Notes: a model not told the origin generated them from the sequence alone. Shown: positions 19,014-27,281, counted from the stretch's first letter. The stretch is 64,000 nt of DNA from Clostridium yunnanense (GCF_016595795.1 NZ_JAENHN010000010.1:496001-560000); one strand, 5' to 3'. Made by a program: numbers and translations.

Positions 19014-19070
19014 ATGAGCATTGTAGGTAAAGCAATTAAGGGTAAAAGAGAAGGCGCTGTTAAAGCATAG
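19014..19070 (+). CDS. 18-residue basic mini-ORF abutting repeat A3
   Basis: ATG at 19014 after a strong TAGGAGGA site, encoding MSIVGKAIKGKREGAVKA. The last codons (GCTGTTAAAGCATAG) fall in sequence that recurs at 14833 and at the edge of the family-A repeat, so the frame may be an older small gene cut short by the repeat. The ribosome site is good; a functional product is uncertain. Confidence 0.4.
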   Translation: MSIVGKAIKGKREGAVKA

Positions 19071-19072
19071 TA

Positions 19073-19450
19073 TTGAAATTAATTGGTTAATCATCCGACG
19101 CTTAAATGAGCTTACGCAAAGAATTAATATGATTTTGTCATATTCCATGGCTAAAACTGTAAACTCACTACGTTCGAACAGTACAGTTTTACTTTTTAAC
19201 AATCCATATTTTTTATGAATATTTTATCTCTTAAATTTAAAAAAATAAAAAGGTTATTTGATTAAAAAGTAAAAAGTGAAAATATATCGCCTGCCAGAAT
19301 TTCTTCACATACGTTCAGAAAAGGCAGATGCGTAAAAAAATCACTAATGAAGAACGATTAGCGATTTTTTAGAGCCATTTCATCTGAAAAAATCATTTAA
19401 TTCTAATAGCTCGCTCATAGAGCGTCTTCTGTATAACCAATTAATTTCAA
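19073..19450 (+). repeat. Family A MITE-like element, copy A3 (long form, 378 bp)
   Basis: Terminal inverted repeats TTGAAATTAATTGGTTA (19073-19089) and its exact complement (19434-19450). Inside, in order: a left segment; the AAAACTGTA...TACAGTTTT hairpin around 19152-19190; a ~180 bp insert holding the two-hairpin module C; and the right segment with the minus-strand mini-ORF MSELLELNDFFR. No transposase is encoded. An inverted, nearly full-length copy lies at 23305-23685, short forms at 1480 and 1710, and a minimal form at 52318. Target-site duplications are not clear. Confidence 0.82.
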
Positions 19451-19512
19451 CTATATTATTAAATATAGCCAGATAGAAAATCAAAACTATAAAAATACTG
19501 GAGGAATAAAAG

Positions 19513-21471
19513 TTGAATAATAAAGCAGTTGAAATATTGGAATTTAATAAAATAAAAGACGTATTAAAGGAATTCGCATTATCAGATTTAGCTAAGGAAA
19601 AGATAGATAAGCTAGAACCATATATGGATATAAGTATTGCTAAGAGACATATGAGAGAAACGACAGAGGCAAGAGCAATAGTAAATATTAGTTCAAGTAT
19701 TCCTATTCATAGTTTAAAAGGAATAACTATTATCCAAGAAAAATTGAAAAAGGGTATGATACTTTCTGCAGAAGAACTTGAGTCAATAGGTAATCTATTA
19801 AAAGATGTAAGAAGGCTTAAGAATTTTATGAAAACAAAAGAACAAGTTGCACCATCAGTAAGTTCGTATGGTTTATCTTTATATGAAATGGAGCAAGTAG
19901 AACAGGAAATTGAAAAATCAATTTCTAGAGGTATGGTAGATGATAGGGCAAGTAATAAGCTTCAGAAGATCAGAAAAAAGATATTTATTTTAGAAGAGCG
20001 AATCAAATCTAAATTAGATAATATTTTAAGAAACGACAAATATAAAAGTTATATTCAAGACTCCCTAGTAAGTCAAAGGAATGGAAGATATGTTATACCT
20101 ATTAAAAGTGAGCATAAAAGAAATTTTGATGGTAGTGTTCATGATAAATCCCAAAGTGGATCTACTGTATTTATTGAACCAGCTGAAGTTAGAAAGTACC
20201 AAGATGAACTTGAGGGAGAGAAGTTTGAAGAAGAAAAAGAAGTTTATAGAATACTGTCAGAACTTACTGCTATGGTAGCGTCCTATGAGCGAGAACTAAA
20301 TATAAATATTGAGGGCATGAGCTATTATGATTTCTTATTTGCAAAAGGAAGGTATAGTAAGTCTATCGATGGAAATGAGGTTACGTTCAATTCTCAGAAT
20401 ATAATAAAGATAAACGCAGGAAGGCACCCTTTACTTGGAAATAATGCTATTCCTTTAGATTTTTCTATCGGTGAAGAATATAAAGGACTTGTAATTACAG
20501 GACCTAATACAGGTGGGAAAACAGTAGCCTTAAAGACAGTTGGACTTTTAAGTATGATGGCTCAATCAGGACTTCATGTTTCAGCAGGTAAAAATAGTGA
20601 ATTTGCCATGTTAGGAGATATACTAGCAGATATAGGTGATGGACAGAGCATTGAACAAAGTTTAAGTACTTTCTCTTCTCATATTAAAAATATTATAAAT
20701 ATTCTAGAGATGGCAGATAAATATACCTTGGTAATATTAGATGAAGTTGGATCAGGAACAGATCCAGGAGAAGGTATGGGAATAGCTGTGGCTGTGCTCG
20801 AAAGACTTTATGAAAAGGGCTCAATTATATGTGCTACTACACACTATAATGAAATAAAAGATTTTGCTAAAGAGCATAAAGGTTTTATAAATGGTTCCAT
20901 GGAATTTGACATAAATACTCTTAAGCCAAAGTACAAACTTAATATAGGAAAACCTGGTGAAAGTAATGCGTTTTTAATAGCTCTTAGACTAGGCATGGAT
21001 AACAAAATAATAGAAAGAGCCCATGAGGTAACCTATAAGGAAAATAAGGCTTACGCTGATATAATGTTTGACCAAAAGATTTTAGAAAAAGATAAGGTAG
21101 AAGAGGAGAAGGAAAAACATTATAAGCAGGTTTCAAATATAAAAGCTTCTAACAAGATAAACAAAAAGATAGAGATTCAAAAACAAAGTCAGAAGCCTAT
21201 GTTTGAAATTGGTGATTCAGTATTTATTAGCTTTATGAATAGAACAGGCATAATATGCGAAGAAGAAAATTCAAAAGGCGAATACGGTGTGATGGTAATG
21301 AAAAAGAAAATAAAGATTAACAAAAAGAGACTTTCTAAATATATTAGTAAAGGTGAGCTTTATCCCGAAGATTACGACTTTGATATAGTTTTTAAAAGTA
21401 AGAAATACAGGAAGGTAAATAAACTTTTAAATAAAGGAAAAACAGACGGATTAGTACTTGAAGAAGAATAG
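19513..21471 (+). CDS. MutS2-like ATPase lacking the Smr domain
   Basis: A 652-residue MutS-family protein. The lever/clamp helices come first, then the ABC-type ATPase with Walker A GPNTGGKT (from G330) and Walker B/signature LVILDEVGSGTDPGEG (D410). After the ATPase comes a basic coiled-coil region and a KOW-like segment (MFEIGDSVFISFMNRTGIIC). It ends in a short basic tail. Canonical MutS2 is about 785 residues and carries a C-terminal Smr endonuclease domain; that domain is absent here. MutS2 acts on branched DNA and on collided ribosomes; this shorter paralog would have to act without the nuclease. TTG start at 19513 after TGGAGGAA. The family-A repeat ends 63 bp upstream. Confidence 0.9.
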   Translation: MNNKAVEILEFNKIKDVLKEFALSDLAKEKIDKLEPYMDISIAKRHMRETTEARAIVNISSSIPIHSLKGITIIQEKLKKGMILSAEELESIGNLLKDVRRLKNFMKTKEQVAPSVSSYGLSLYEMEQVEQEIEKSISRGMVDDRASNKLQKIRKKIFILEERIKSKLDNILRNDKYKSYIQDSLVSQRNGRYVIPIKSEHKRNFDGSVHDKSQSGSTVFIEPAEVRKYQDELEGEKFEEEKEVYRILSELTAMVASYERELNINIEGMSYYDFLFAKGRYSKSIDGNEVTFNSQNIIKINAGRHPLLGNNAIPLDFSIGEEYKGLVITGPNTGGKTVALKTVGLLSMMAQSGLHVSAGKNSEFAMLGDILADIGDGQSIEQSLSTFSSHIKNIINILEMADKYTLVILDEVGSGTDPGEGMGIAVAVLERLYEKGSIICATTHYNEIKDFAKEHKGFINGSMEFDINTLKPKYKLNIGKPGESNAFLIALRLGMDNKIIERAHEVTYKENKAYADIMFDQKILEKDKVEEEKEKHYKQVSNIKASNKINKKIEIQKQSQKPMFEIGDSVFISFMNRTGIICEEENSKGEYGVMVMKKKIKINKKRLSKYISKGELYPEDYDFDIVFKSKKYRKVNKLLNKGKTDGLVLEEE

Positions 21472-21597
21472 TTAAGTGAATGATAAAGTAATAAAAAGTT
21501 AACAATTATTTCTAAATAAACTTGTTGTATTTTGTTTAAAAATGCTGTAAACTTTCGTATTGGAAAGAATATTATTGTTAATAAAATAAATAATGTT

Positions 21598-21670
21598 CAC
21601 TTATATAAGTCTAGTAATATGGGCTAGATGTTTCTACCGAGCTACCGTAAAAAGCTCTTGGCTATAAGTG
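21598..21670 (+). promoter_or_regulatory. Purine-riboswitch-like aptamer, atypical
   Basis: P1 CACTTAT/ATAAGTG; P2 TCTAG/CTAGA with loop sequence AATATGG; the conserved J2/3 TGTTTCTACC; P3 GAGCT/AGCTC with loop CCGTAAA. The J3/1 strand reads TTGGCTAT where purine aptamers have GACTAT or GATTAT. The ligand-pairing C is kept, but the adjacent near-invariant A is G, and P3 carries two extra T residues. No normal terminator follows; instead the family-B palindrome starts 4 bp later. It lies 143 bp before the oxidoreductase at 21813. Confidence 0.72.
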
Positions 21671-21674
21671 TTGT

Positions 21675-21771
21675 AGATGTACCACTTCGTAGTAAAAATT
21701 ATTATTTTTAAATTCTCTCACCAGAATCCGTGAGAGTTTTAAAAATAGTTTTCGGATCGAAGTGGTACATC
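21675..21771 (+). repeat. Family B palindromic repeat, copy B4
   Basis: One of the best-preserved copies: arms GATGTACCACTTCG and CGAAGTGGTACATC (with one change, GGATCGAAG), inner hairpin CTCTCACC/CGTGAGAG followed by TTTT. It sits between the purine aptamer and the gene it would control, where an expression platform is expected. Confidence 0.8.
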
Positions 21772-21812
21772 CCAAAATACAGTCATCAGTTATTTTGAGG
21801 AGGATGGTTATT

Positions 21813-23216
21813 ATGGAATATGATATCATTATTGTAGGTGCAGGCCCATCAGGAGTATTTACAGCATTAGAACTAGTAAGACAAAACAGAGATAAGAAAA
21901 TCTTAATTGTTGAAAAAGGGAAAAGTGTAGATAAGAGACATTGCCCAAAAGAAAAAACAAAATACTGTGTAAATTGTAAGCCTTATTGTCATATAACTAC
22001 TGGGTTTTCCGGCGCTGGTGCATTTTCAGATGGAAAGTTATCTCTAAGCTACGAAGTAGGTGGAGATCTACCGGACCTTATAGGAGCAGATGTTGCACAA
22101 GAATTTATAGATTATACTGATAATATATATTTGGAATTTGGAGCAGATCCCAAAATTGAAGGACTTGGTCATGAGGAAGAAGTAAAGGAAATAAGAAGAA
22201 AAGCTATAGAAGCAGGGTTAAAGCTAGTTGATTGCCCGATTAGACACCTTGGAACTGAAAAAGCTCATGAACTTTATTATAGAATAGAAAACTATTTAAT
22301 AGATGCAGGAATAGAAATAAGATTTGATACTTTAGTGACAGATTTAATAATAGAAGACGGGGAAGCTAAAGGTATTAAACTAACTGATGCACTAACGAGA
22401 TCAAAGGATGAAGAAATTTTGGGGGAAAAGATTATTGTTGGGACAGGGAGAAAGGGTGCTGATTGGCTTAACGATATGTGCGTTAAACACGATATAAACC
22501 ATTATGCTGGAACTGTAGATATAGGAGTTCGTGTAGAACTAAGAAATGAAGTAATGGAAAAAGTTAATGAAGTGCTTTATGAATCAAAACTTATAGGATA
22601 TCCAGCACCTTTTAAAAATAAAGTTAGAACCTTCTGCCAAAATCCAGGTGGTTTTGTTGCTCAAGAGAATTATGATGACAATATAGCTATAGTTAATGGT
22701 CACTCATTTAAAGAGAAAAAATCGAACAATACAAACTTAGCTATACTAAGTTCTCATAACTTTTCAAAGCCTTTTAATCAGCCAATAGAGTATGGTAAAA
22801 AGGTTGCTCAACTTGTAAACATGCTTGGCAACGGAAAGATTTTAGTCCAAAGATATGGTGATATATTAGATGGAAAGAGAACTTGGGATCATGAACTTGA
22901 TAGATCAAATGTAAGATATACATTGCCAGATGCTGTAGCAGGGGATTTAACCTCAGCTATACCATATAGAACTATGACTAATATACTTAATTTTATCCAA
23001 GCAATGAATGTTGTAGTGCCTGGTTTTGCAAGTAGTGAAACTTTATTATATGGACCAGAGATAAAGTTTTACAGCAACAAGATTACTTTAGATGAAAAGT
23101 TTGAAACAAATATAAAAAATCTTCACTGTTTAGGAGATTCTAGTGGATGGACAAGAGGGCTTATGATGGCCTCTGTCATGGGAATACTAATGGGAAGATA
23201 TCTTTGTGAAGAATAG
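21813..23216 (+). CDS. NAD(P)/FAD-dependent oxidoreductase (COG2509-type)
   Basis: A 467-residue flavoprotein. The dinucleotide-binding motif IIIVGAGPSGVFTALEL is at residues 5-21. A Cys-rich stretch follows (HCPKEKTKYCVNCKPYCH), then FSGAGAFSDGKLSL, and a C-terminal FAD motif with GDSSGWTRGLMMASVMGI. This matches the uncharacterised FAD-dependent dehydrogenases widespread in anaerobes. The reaction and substrate are not known. The ATG at 21813 with GAGGAGG at 21797-21803 is preferred; an earlier GTG at 21762 would translate part of repeat B4. An upstream purine-like aptamer suggests a link to purine metabolism, but that is inference. Confidence 0.88.
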   Translation: MEYDIIIVGAGPSGVFTALELVRQNRDKKILIVEKGKSVDKRHCPKEKTKYCVNCKPYCHITTGFSGAGAFSDGKLSLSYEVGGDLPDLIGADVAQEFIDYTDNIYLEFGADPKIEGLGHEEEVKEIRRKAIEAGLKLVDCPIRHLGTEKAHELYYRIENYLIDAGIEIRFDTLVTDLIIEDGEAKGIKLTDALTRSKDEEILGEKIIVGTGRKGADWLNDMCVKHDINHYAGTVDIGVRVELRNEVMEKVNEVLYESKLIGYPAPFKNKVRTFCQNPGGFVAQENYDDNIAIVNGHSFKEKKSNNTNLAILSSHNFSKPFNQPIEYGKKVAQLVNMLGNGKILVQRYGDILDGKRTWDHELDRSNVRYTLPDAVAGDLTSAIPYRTMTNILNFIQAMNVVVPGFASSETLLYGPEIKFYSNKITLDEKFETNIKNLHCLGDSSGWTRGLMMASVMGILMGRYLCEE

Positions 23217-23233
23217 AAGAATAATTAAAGTTT

Positions 23234-23262
23234 AGGCTGAGAATCTTTTCTCAGTCTATTCT
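23234..23262 (+). terminator. Intrinsic terminator after the oxidoreductase
   Basis: Stem AGGCTGAGAA/TTCTCAGTCT followed by ATTCTTAT. Confidence 0.7.
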
Positions 23263-23304
23263 TATATAGATAACGATATAATTAAACTTATATCTAAGAG
23301 TATT

Positions 23305-23685
23305 GTTAAAATTAAGTGGTTATGAAGGAGGTGCTATATGAGCGAGCTATTAGAATTAAATGATTTTCTCAGATGAAGTGGCTCTAAAAAATCGCTAATT
23401 GTTCTTTATTAGTGATTTTTTTACGCATCTGCCTTTTCTGAACGTATGTGAAGAAATTCTGGCAGGCGATATATTCTCGCTTTTTACTCTTTAGATAAAA
23501 AACCTTTTTAGTTTCATAATATCTAAAATATGAAAGACTTATAAAAAGTATGGATTAATAAAGAGTAAAACTGTACTGTTCGAACGTAGTGAGTTTACAG
23601 TTTTAGCCACGGAATATGGCAAAATCATATTAATTCTTTGCGAAGGCTCATTAAAGCATCGGATGACTAACCACTTAATTTCAAC
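23305..23685 (-). repeat. Family A MITE-like element, copy A4 (long form, inverted)
   Basis: About 381 bp, in reverse orientation to A3. Terminal arms: GTTAAAATTAAGTGGTTAT at 23305-23323 and its near-complement ending ACCACTTAATTTCAAC at 23685. It holds the two-hairpin module (~23390-23470) and the ACTGT/ACAGT hairpin (~23567-23605). On the plus strand the mini-ORF MSELLELNDFLR (23338-23376) follows a perfect AAGGAGGTG site at 23325-23333. The A3/A4 pair flanks the mutS2-like and oxidoreductase genes in inverted orientation, so recombination could invert 19.1-23.7 kb. Confidence 0.82.
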
Positions 23686-23982
23686 ACAGTGCTTTAAGTT
23701 TCTATATAATTAATGCGTTTAGTTGTATTGAAAGTTTATGTTTGTGGAAAATTAGAACTACAGTGAAATTATTGGTTATGTTTAACAATTCTATTATGTG
23801 TAGGACATATTTTAAGATATGAATCAAATACTATAATAAGAAGGTAAAAAGTATATTCGGCGATTAATACATCAAGTTGCTTTCTAATGGGAAAACTTGA
23901 TAAAATAGTATTAAAATAGATTGGCAAATGATCAATTAAATACTTGTGAAAATATAACAATATAAAAATGTAAAAATGTAAA

Positions 23983-24054
23983 AAGATAACAAGATAAGAA
24001 GATAAGAAGATAAGAAGATAAGAAGATAACAAGATAACAAGATAACAAGGTAAA
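23983..24054 (+). repeat. 8-bp tandem repeat (AAGATAAC/AAGATAAG)
   Basis: Eight back-to-back 8 bp units at 23983-24046, alternating AAGATAAC and AAGATAAG, plus one degenerate unit. A looser TAAAAATG repeat lies just before (~23965-23982). It is 73 bp upstream of the helicase start and does not lie in a gene. Confidence 0.9.
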
Positions 24055-24126
24055 AATATAACAATTTAAAAACATAAGAATTTATAGGAAATATGCGGGT
24101 TTCGCCGTAAGTTAGGGGTAAATTAG

Positions 24127-25881
24127 ATGAAGAGAGCAGATGAGAGGAATTTTAGAAAGATAAAGAATCAAATTCAACAAATTGATGAAATAGTAAGACA
24201 TACTAAAACTAATGCATTGTGGGAACATGAGGCTTCCGTTAGAAAAAAGCTTAAGGAGTTAAGCCAGTTTAGAAAAGAGGAACTTAGAGATTATGATAAG
24301 GTATATGAAGGATATATTGATGTTTTAAATTATATTTCGGGGAGACTTCTTGAGGACTATAATAAAAAGAATAATTCATCTTTTGATTTTTATTCAATTG
24401 TAAGAAACAATTTTGAGAGTTATGTTAGCTCAGGGATTATAAGTGTTCTTATTGCAGAGCATATACCTAAGATAATATCAGAAGAGTTTGATGAAGTATT
24501 TCCTAGGAATCCTAAGGATGAATATAGAAGAGCTAGAGCTATAAAAAGAAAAATATTTTTACATCTTGGAGAAACTAATACTGGAAAAACCTACAACTCA
24601 ATGCAAAGATTAAAGCAATGTGAAAAAGGGATATATTTGTCTCCTTTAAGAATATTGGCACTAGAAAATTATGAAAGACTTAATAACGAAGGCGTAAAGT
24701 GCAACCTTATGACTGGTGAAGAAGAAATAATACATGAAGATGCCAAGCATATTTCTTGTACAATAGAGAAACTTGACATAAATGAACAGTATGAGATTGC
24801 TATAATAGATGAGATTCAGATGATAGATGATGATCAGAGAGGTGCTGCTTGGACTCGAGCATTACTTGGACTTAGGTGTAAGGAGATACATGTCTGCGGT
24901 GCAAAAAATTCAAAAGAGCTTTTACTTGAAATACTAGAAGATTGCGAAGATGAATATGAAATAATCGAATATAAAAGACAGATTCCTTTAATAGTAGATG
25001 AGAAAGCTTTTACATTAAAAGATATCAATCCAGGTGATGCTCTAGTTGTATTTTCAAAGAAAAGAGTGCTAGAACTTGGAATGCATTATTCTTCTTTAGG
25101 CATGAGAGCAAGCTTGATATATGGAGATCTTCCTCCAGAAGTAAGAAGAAAGCAATATGAAAGCTTTATAAGCGGTAGTAGCAAGATATTGATATCTACT
25201 GATGCTATAGGAATGGGAGTTAACCTTCCGATAAAAAGAATTGTATTCATGGACATAAAGAAATTTGATGGAAATGAAATTAGGTTCCTTAAAAGTCAGG
25301 AAGTAAAGCAAATAGGTGGTAGAGCAGGAAGAAAAGGAATTTATGATGAAGGCTTTGTTGCTTGCAGTGGAAATAACCAGAACTTTATTGAGGAAAATCT
25401 TTTAGTAGAAGATCAAGTAATAGAAGAAGCAGTTTTAGGACCAAGTGAAGAAATATTAAAGATAAAAAGCTTATCTTTAAGAGAAAAATTAGCATTGTGG
25501 AGTACTAAAAAAGAAAAGCTGCACTATTATAGAAAAATGGATGTTAGTGAATATTTAGTTATACTTGATGCAGTAAAAAGCTATAAGATACCAGAAGAAA
25601 AGCAGTGGAAGCTTATGAGGATTCCTATAGATATATCAAATGAAGATATAATGAAAGCTTTTTTAAATTATGTGGATGAACATTTTGTTGCTAAAAGTAA
25701 CACGCTGACAAAGCCAGGTCTTAAGTTTTATGATTTGAAGGAGTTGGAAAATTATTATCAAAAAATCAATTTATATTATTCGTTCTCAAGAAGTTTTAAG
25801 CTTGAGTTTGATGAAGAATGGGTGTATGAAGAAAGAAAGAATGTAAGTGAAGAAATTAATAAGATATTATTAAATTTATAA
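24127..25881 (+). CDS. Suv3-like superfamily 2 RNA helicase
   Basis: A 584-residue helicase most like the mitochondrial Suv3 group. Residues 1-130 are a helical N-terminal region. Motif I is GETNTGKT (from G148), preceded by HL and followed by YLSPLRILALENYERLN. Motif II is the Suv3-type DEIQMI (D228) instead of DEAD. Motif V is STDAIGMGVNLP and motif VI is QIGGRAGRKG (Q395). The C-terminus is helical. In mitochondria Suv3 unwinds RNA for an exonuclease; in bacteria the role is poorly known. ATG start at 24127, with a weak ribosome site (TAGGGGT further upstream). Strong terminator directly after. The 8 bp tandem repeat lies upstream. Confidence 0.85.
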   Translation: MKRADERNFRKIKNQIQQIDEIVRHTKTNALWEHEASVRKKLKELSQFRKEELRDYDKVYEGYIDVLNYISGRLLEDYNKKNNSSFDFYSIVRNNFESYVSSGIISVLIAEHIPKIISEEFDEVFPRNPKDEYRRARAIKRKIFLHLGETNTGKTYNSMQRLKQCEKGIYLSPLRILALENYERLNNEGVKCNLMTGEEEIIHEDAKHISCTIEKLDINEQYEIAIIDEIQMIDDDQRGAAWTRALLGLRCKEIHVCGAKNSKELLLEILEDCEDEYEIIEYKRQIPLIVDEKAFTLKDINPGDALVVFSKKRVLELGMHYSSLGMRASLIYGDLPPEVRRKQYESFISGSSKILISTDAIGMGVNLPIKRIVFMDIKKFDGNEIRFLKSQEVKQIGGRAGRKGIYDEGFVACSGNNQNFIEENLLVEDQVIEEAVLGPSEEILKIKSLSLREKLALWSTKKEKLHYYRKMDVSEYLVILDAVKSYKIPEEKQWKLMRIPIDISNEDIMKAFLNYVDEHFVAKSNTLTKPGLKFYDLKELENYYQKINLYYSFSRSFKLEFDEEWVYEERKNVSEEINKILLNL

Positions 25882-25924
25882 AAACAGCCTAATGATTTAG
25901 CATAATCATTAGGCTGTTTTTTTC
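25882..25924 (+). terminator. Intrinsic terminator after the helicase
   Basis: Perfect 17 bp stem AAAACAGCCTAATGATT/AATCATTAGGCTGTTTT with a TAGCAT loop, then more T. The A-rich left arm makes it bidirectional, fitting the convergent gene on the minus strand. Confidence 0.92.
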
Positions 25925-25941
25925 TTGCTGTAGTTTCTATA

Positions 25942-26037
25942 GATGTACCACTTCGAACCTAAAGATATTTTTAAAACTCTCACGGCTTCTGGTGAGAGAA
26001 TTTTAAAATAATAAATTTCATTACGAAGTGGTACATC
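25942..26037 (-). repeat. Family B palindromic repeat, copy B5
   Basis: Well preserved: arms GATGTACCACTTCG and CGAAGTGGTACATC are exact complements; inner hairpin ACTCTCAC...GTGAGAG. Its right end supplies the last codons of the minus-strand phosphatase gene. Confidence 0.85.
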
Positions 26038-26650
26038 CATAATTTTCAGTAAAGTTATAGTTTGAATTTACGGCTAATACTCTAAAGGAATTTTTATCTT
26101 CAACGTATTCTATCACGCTTATACTTCCGTTTGGAATATCTAGTGCAGCTCTATTTTGAAGAGGCATTTGTAAAATAGTGCATAGAATCACTTTAATAAC
26201 AGCGCCGTGAGATACCATAACTATATTGCTATTATTGTTTGGTAAAAGAGAATAGAGTGCATTAAAAACTCTTTCTTTAAGCTCTAGATAAGATTCACCC
26301 TCAGGGGGAGCAATACCAGCAATATCTTTTGACCAAGTTTCTAAAAACTCTTTATATTCAATTTTTATTTCGTCCCAGGTCTTTCCTTCCCACTTACCAA
26401 GATTAATCTCTTTAAATTCGTTTATAATATCTACATTAATATTAAGCTTTTTAGCAAGAGGTTCTGATGTCTTTAAAGCTCTTTTCAAAGGGCTTGAATA
26501 TATTTTTCCAATAGTACAACTTTTTAAAATTTCAGCAATATTATTAGCTTGTTCTAATCCTTTTGAATTTAATTCTTCATCCTGGCTTCCTTGATATCTA
26601 AAGTTTTGATTCCATTCCGTCTGTCCATGTCTTATTAAATAAATGATCAT
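26021..26650 (-). CDS. Histidine phosphatase family protein (phosphoglycerate mutase-like)
   Basis: A 209-residue soluble phosphohydrolase. The catalytic RHGQTEWN motif lies at residues ~6-13, with SSPLKRALKTSEPL, E in EINLGKWEGK, and a second catalytic His in VSHGAVIK. The branch includes GpmB-, CobC- and broad-specificity phosphatases; the substrate cannot be assigned. The start is the ATG at 26648-26650 after AAGAGGTGAT; an upstream GTG would overlap the ribosome site. The stop and the last five codons (GCTTS) lie within repeat B5, so insertion of the repeat may have replaced the original C-terminus, beyond the catalytic core. Confidence 0.9.
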   Translation of the reverse strand: MIIYLIRHGQTEWNQNFRYQGSQDEELNSKGLEQANNIAEILKSCTIGKIYSSPLKRALKTSEPLAKKLNINVDIINEFKEINLGKWEGKTWDEIKIEYKEFLETWSKDIAGIAPPEGESYLELKERVFNALYSLLPNNNSNIVMVSHGAVIKVILCTILQMPLQNRAALDIPNGSISVIEYVEDKNSFRVLAVNSNYNFTENYGCTTS

Positions 26651-27281
26651 ACGTATCACCTCTTTTTCATGAAATGAGTTAAAAAAGCTGTATTCTATAT
26701 AATTTAAGATAAAAAATCTTTAATATTTGAAATAGAATAATAATGCTTATTTAAAGTATATATAGATAAACCGATTGCCAATAAAATCTTTATTTTATAA
26801 TGTTATTACCATTAATAGTTAATGCAAGTATTACTTGATTTTACTTAGATATAACTGGATTATCTATATAATATGAAAATAAAAATTATATAAATATTAT
26901 TAGTAAAAAAATCAACAATATTATTTGATTATTAAATTATATAGCAAATTTATAAAAAAAAACAAGTGACTGATAGCAATAGGTTAAATGTTTTCATGTT
27001 TTTAAATGGTAACTTTAACATATAGTATATGGCAATTAAAATTGGAATATTTGCTTTTAAATTATGAAAATACAAAAAACAAGACATGCTAAATTTGGCT
27101 GTATTAGACGTTTTTCGACTATAAATAGGTAATTAACATGAATAGAATCATCACATCTCACAATATGTTAATATATTATGAATTTAAATCAATTTTAAGA
27201 ATTTGAAGCTTATATCACACACTGATATAATACGAAATTGTTCCATTAATTATTTAGAAATATTTTCGGGAGAGGATTCTT
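26651..27281. other. Long AT-rich divergent intergenic region with a kimA promoter
   Basis: 631 bp between divergent genes. A good sigma-A promoter lies at 27203-27231 (TTGAAG, 17 bp, TATAAT), 51 bp before the permease start. I see no c-di-AMP (ydaO) riboswitch consensus or palindromic repeat in the rest, which is about 80 percent A+T. Confidence 0.6.

Noticed and set aside
21762-21812. An N-terminal extension of the FAD oxidoreductase
   Set aside because: It would translate part of repeat B4, while the dinucleotide-binding motif begins four codons after the ATG at 21813, which has a strong ribosome site.
26651-27281. A c-di-AMP (ydaO) riboswitch before the KimA-like gene
   Set aside because: Expected from B. 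subtilis, but none of the G-rich conserved core is present; only a plain promoter is seen.
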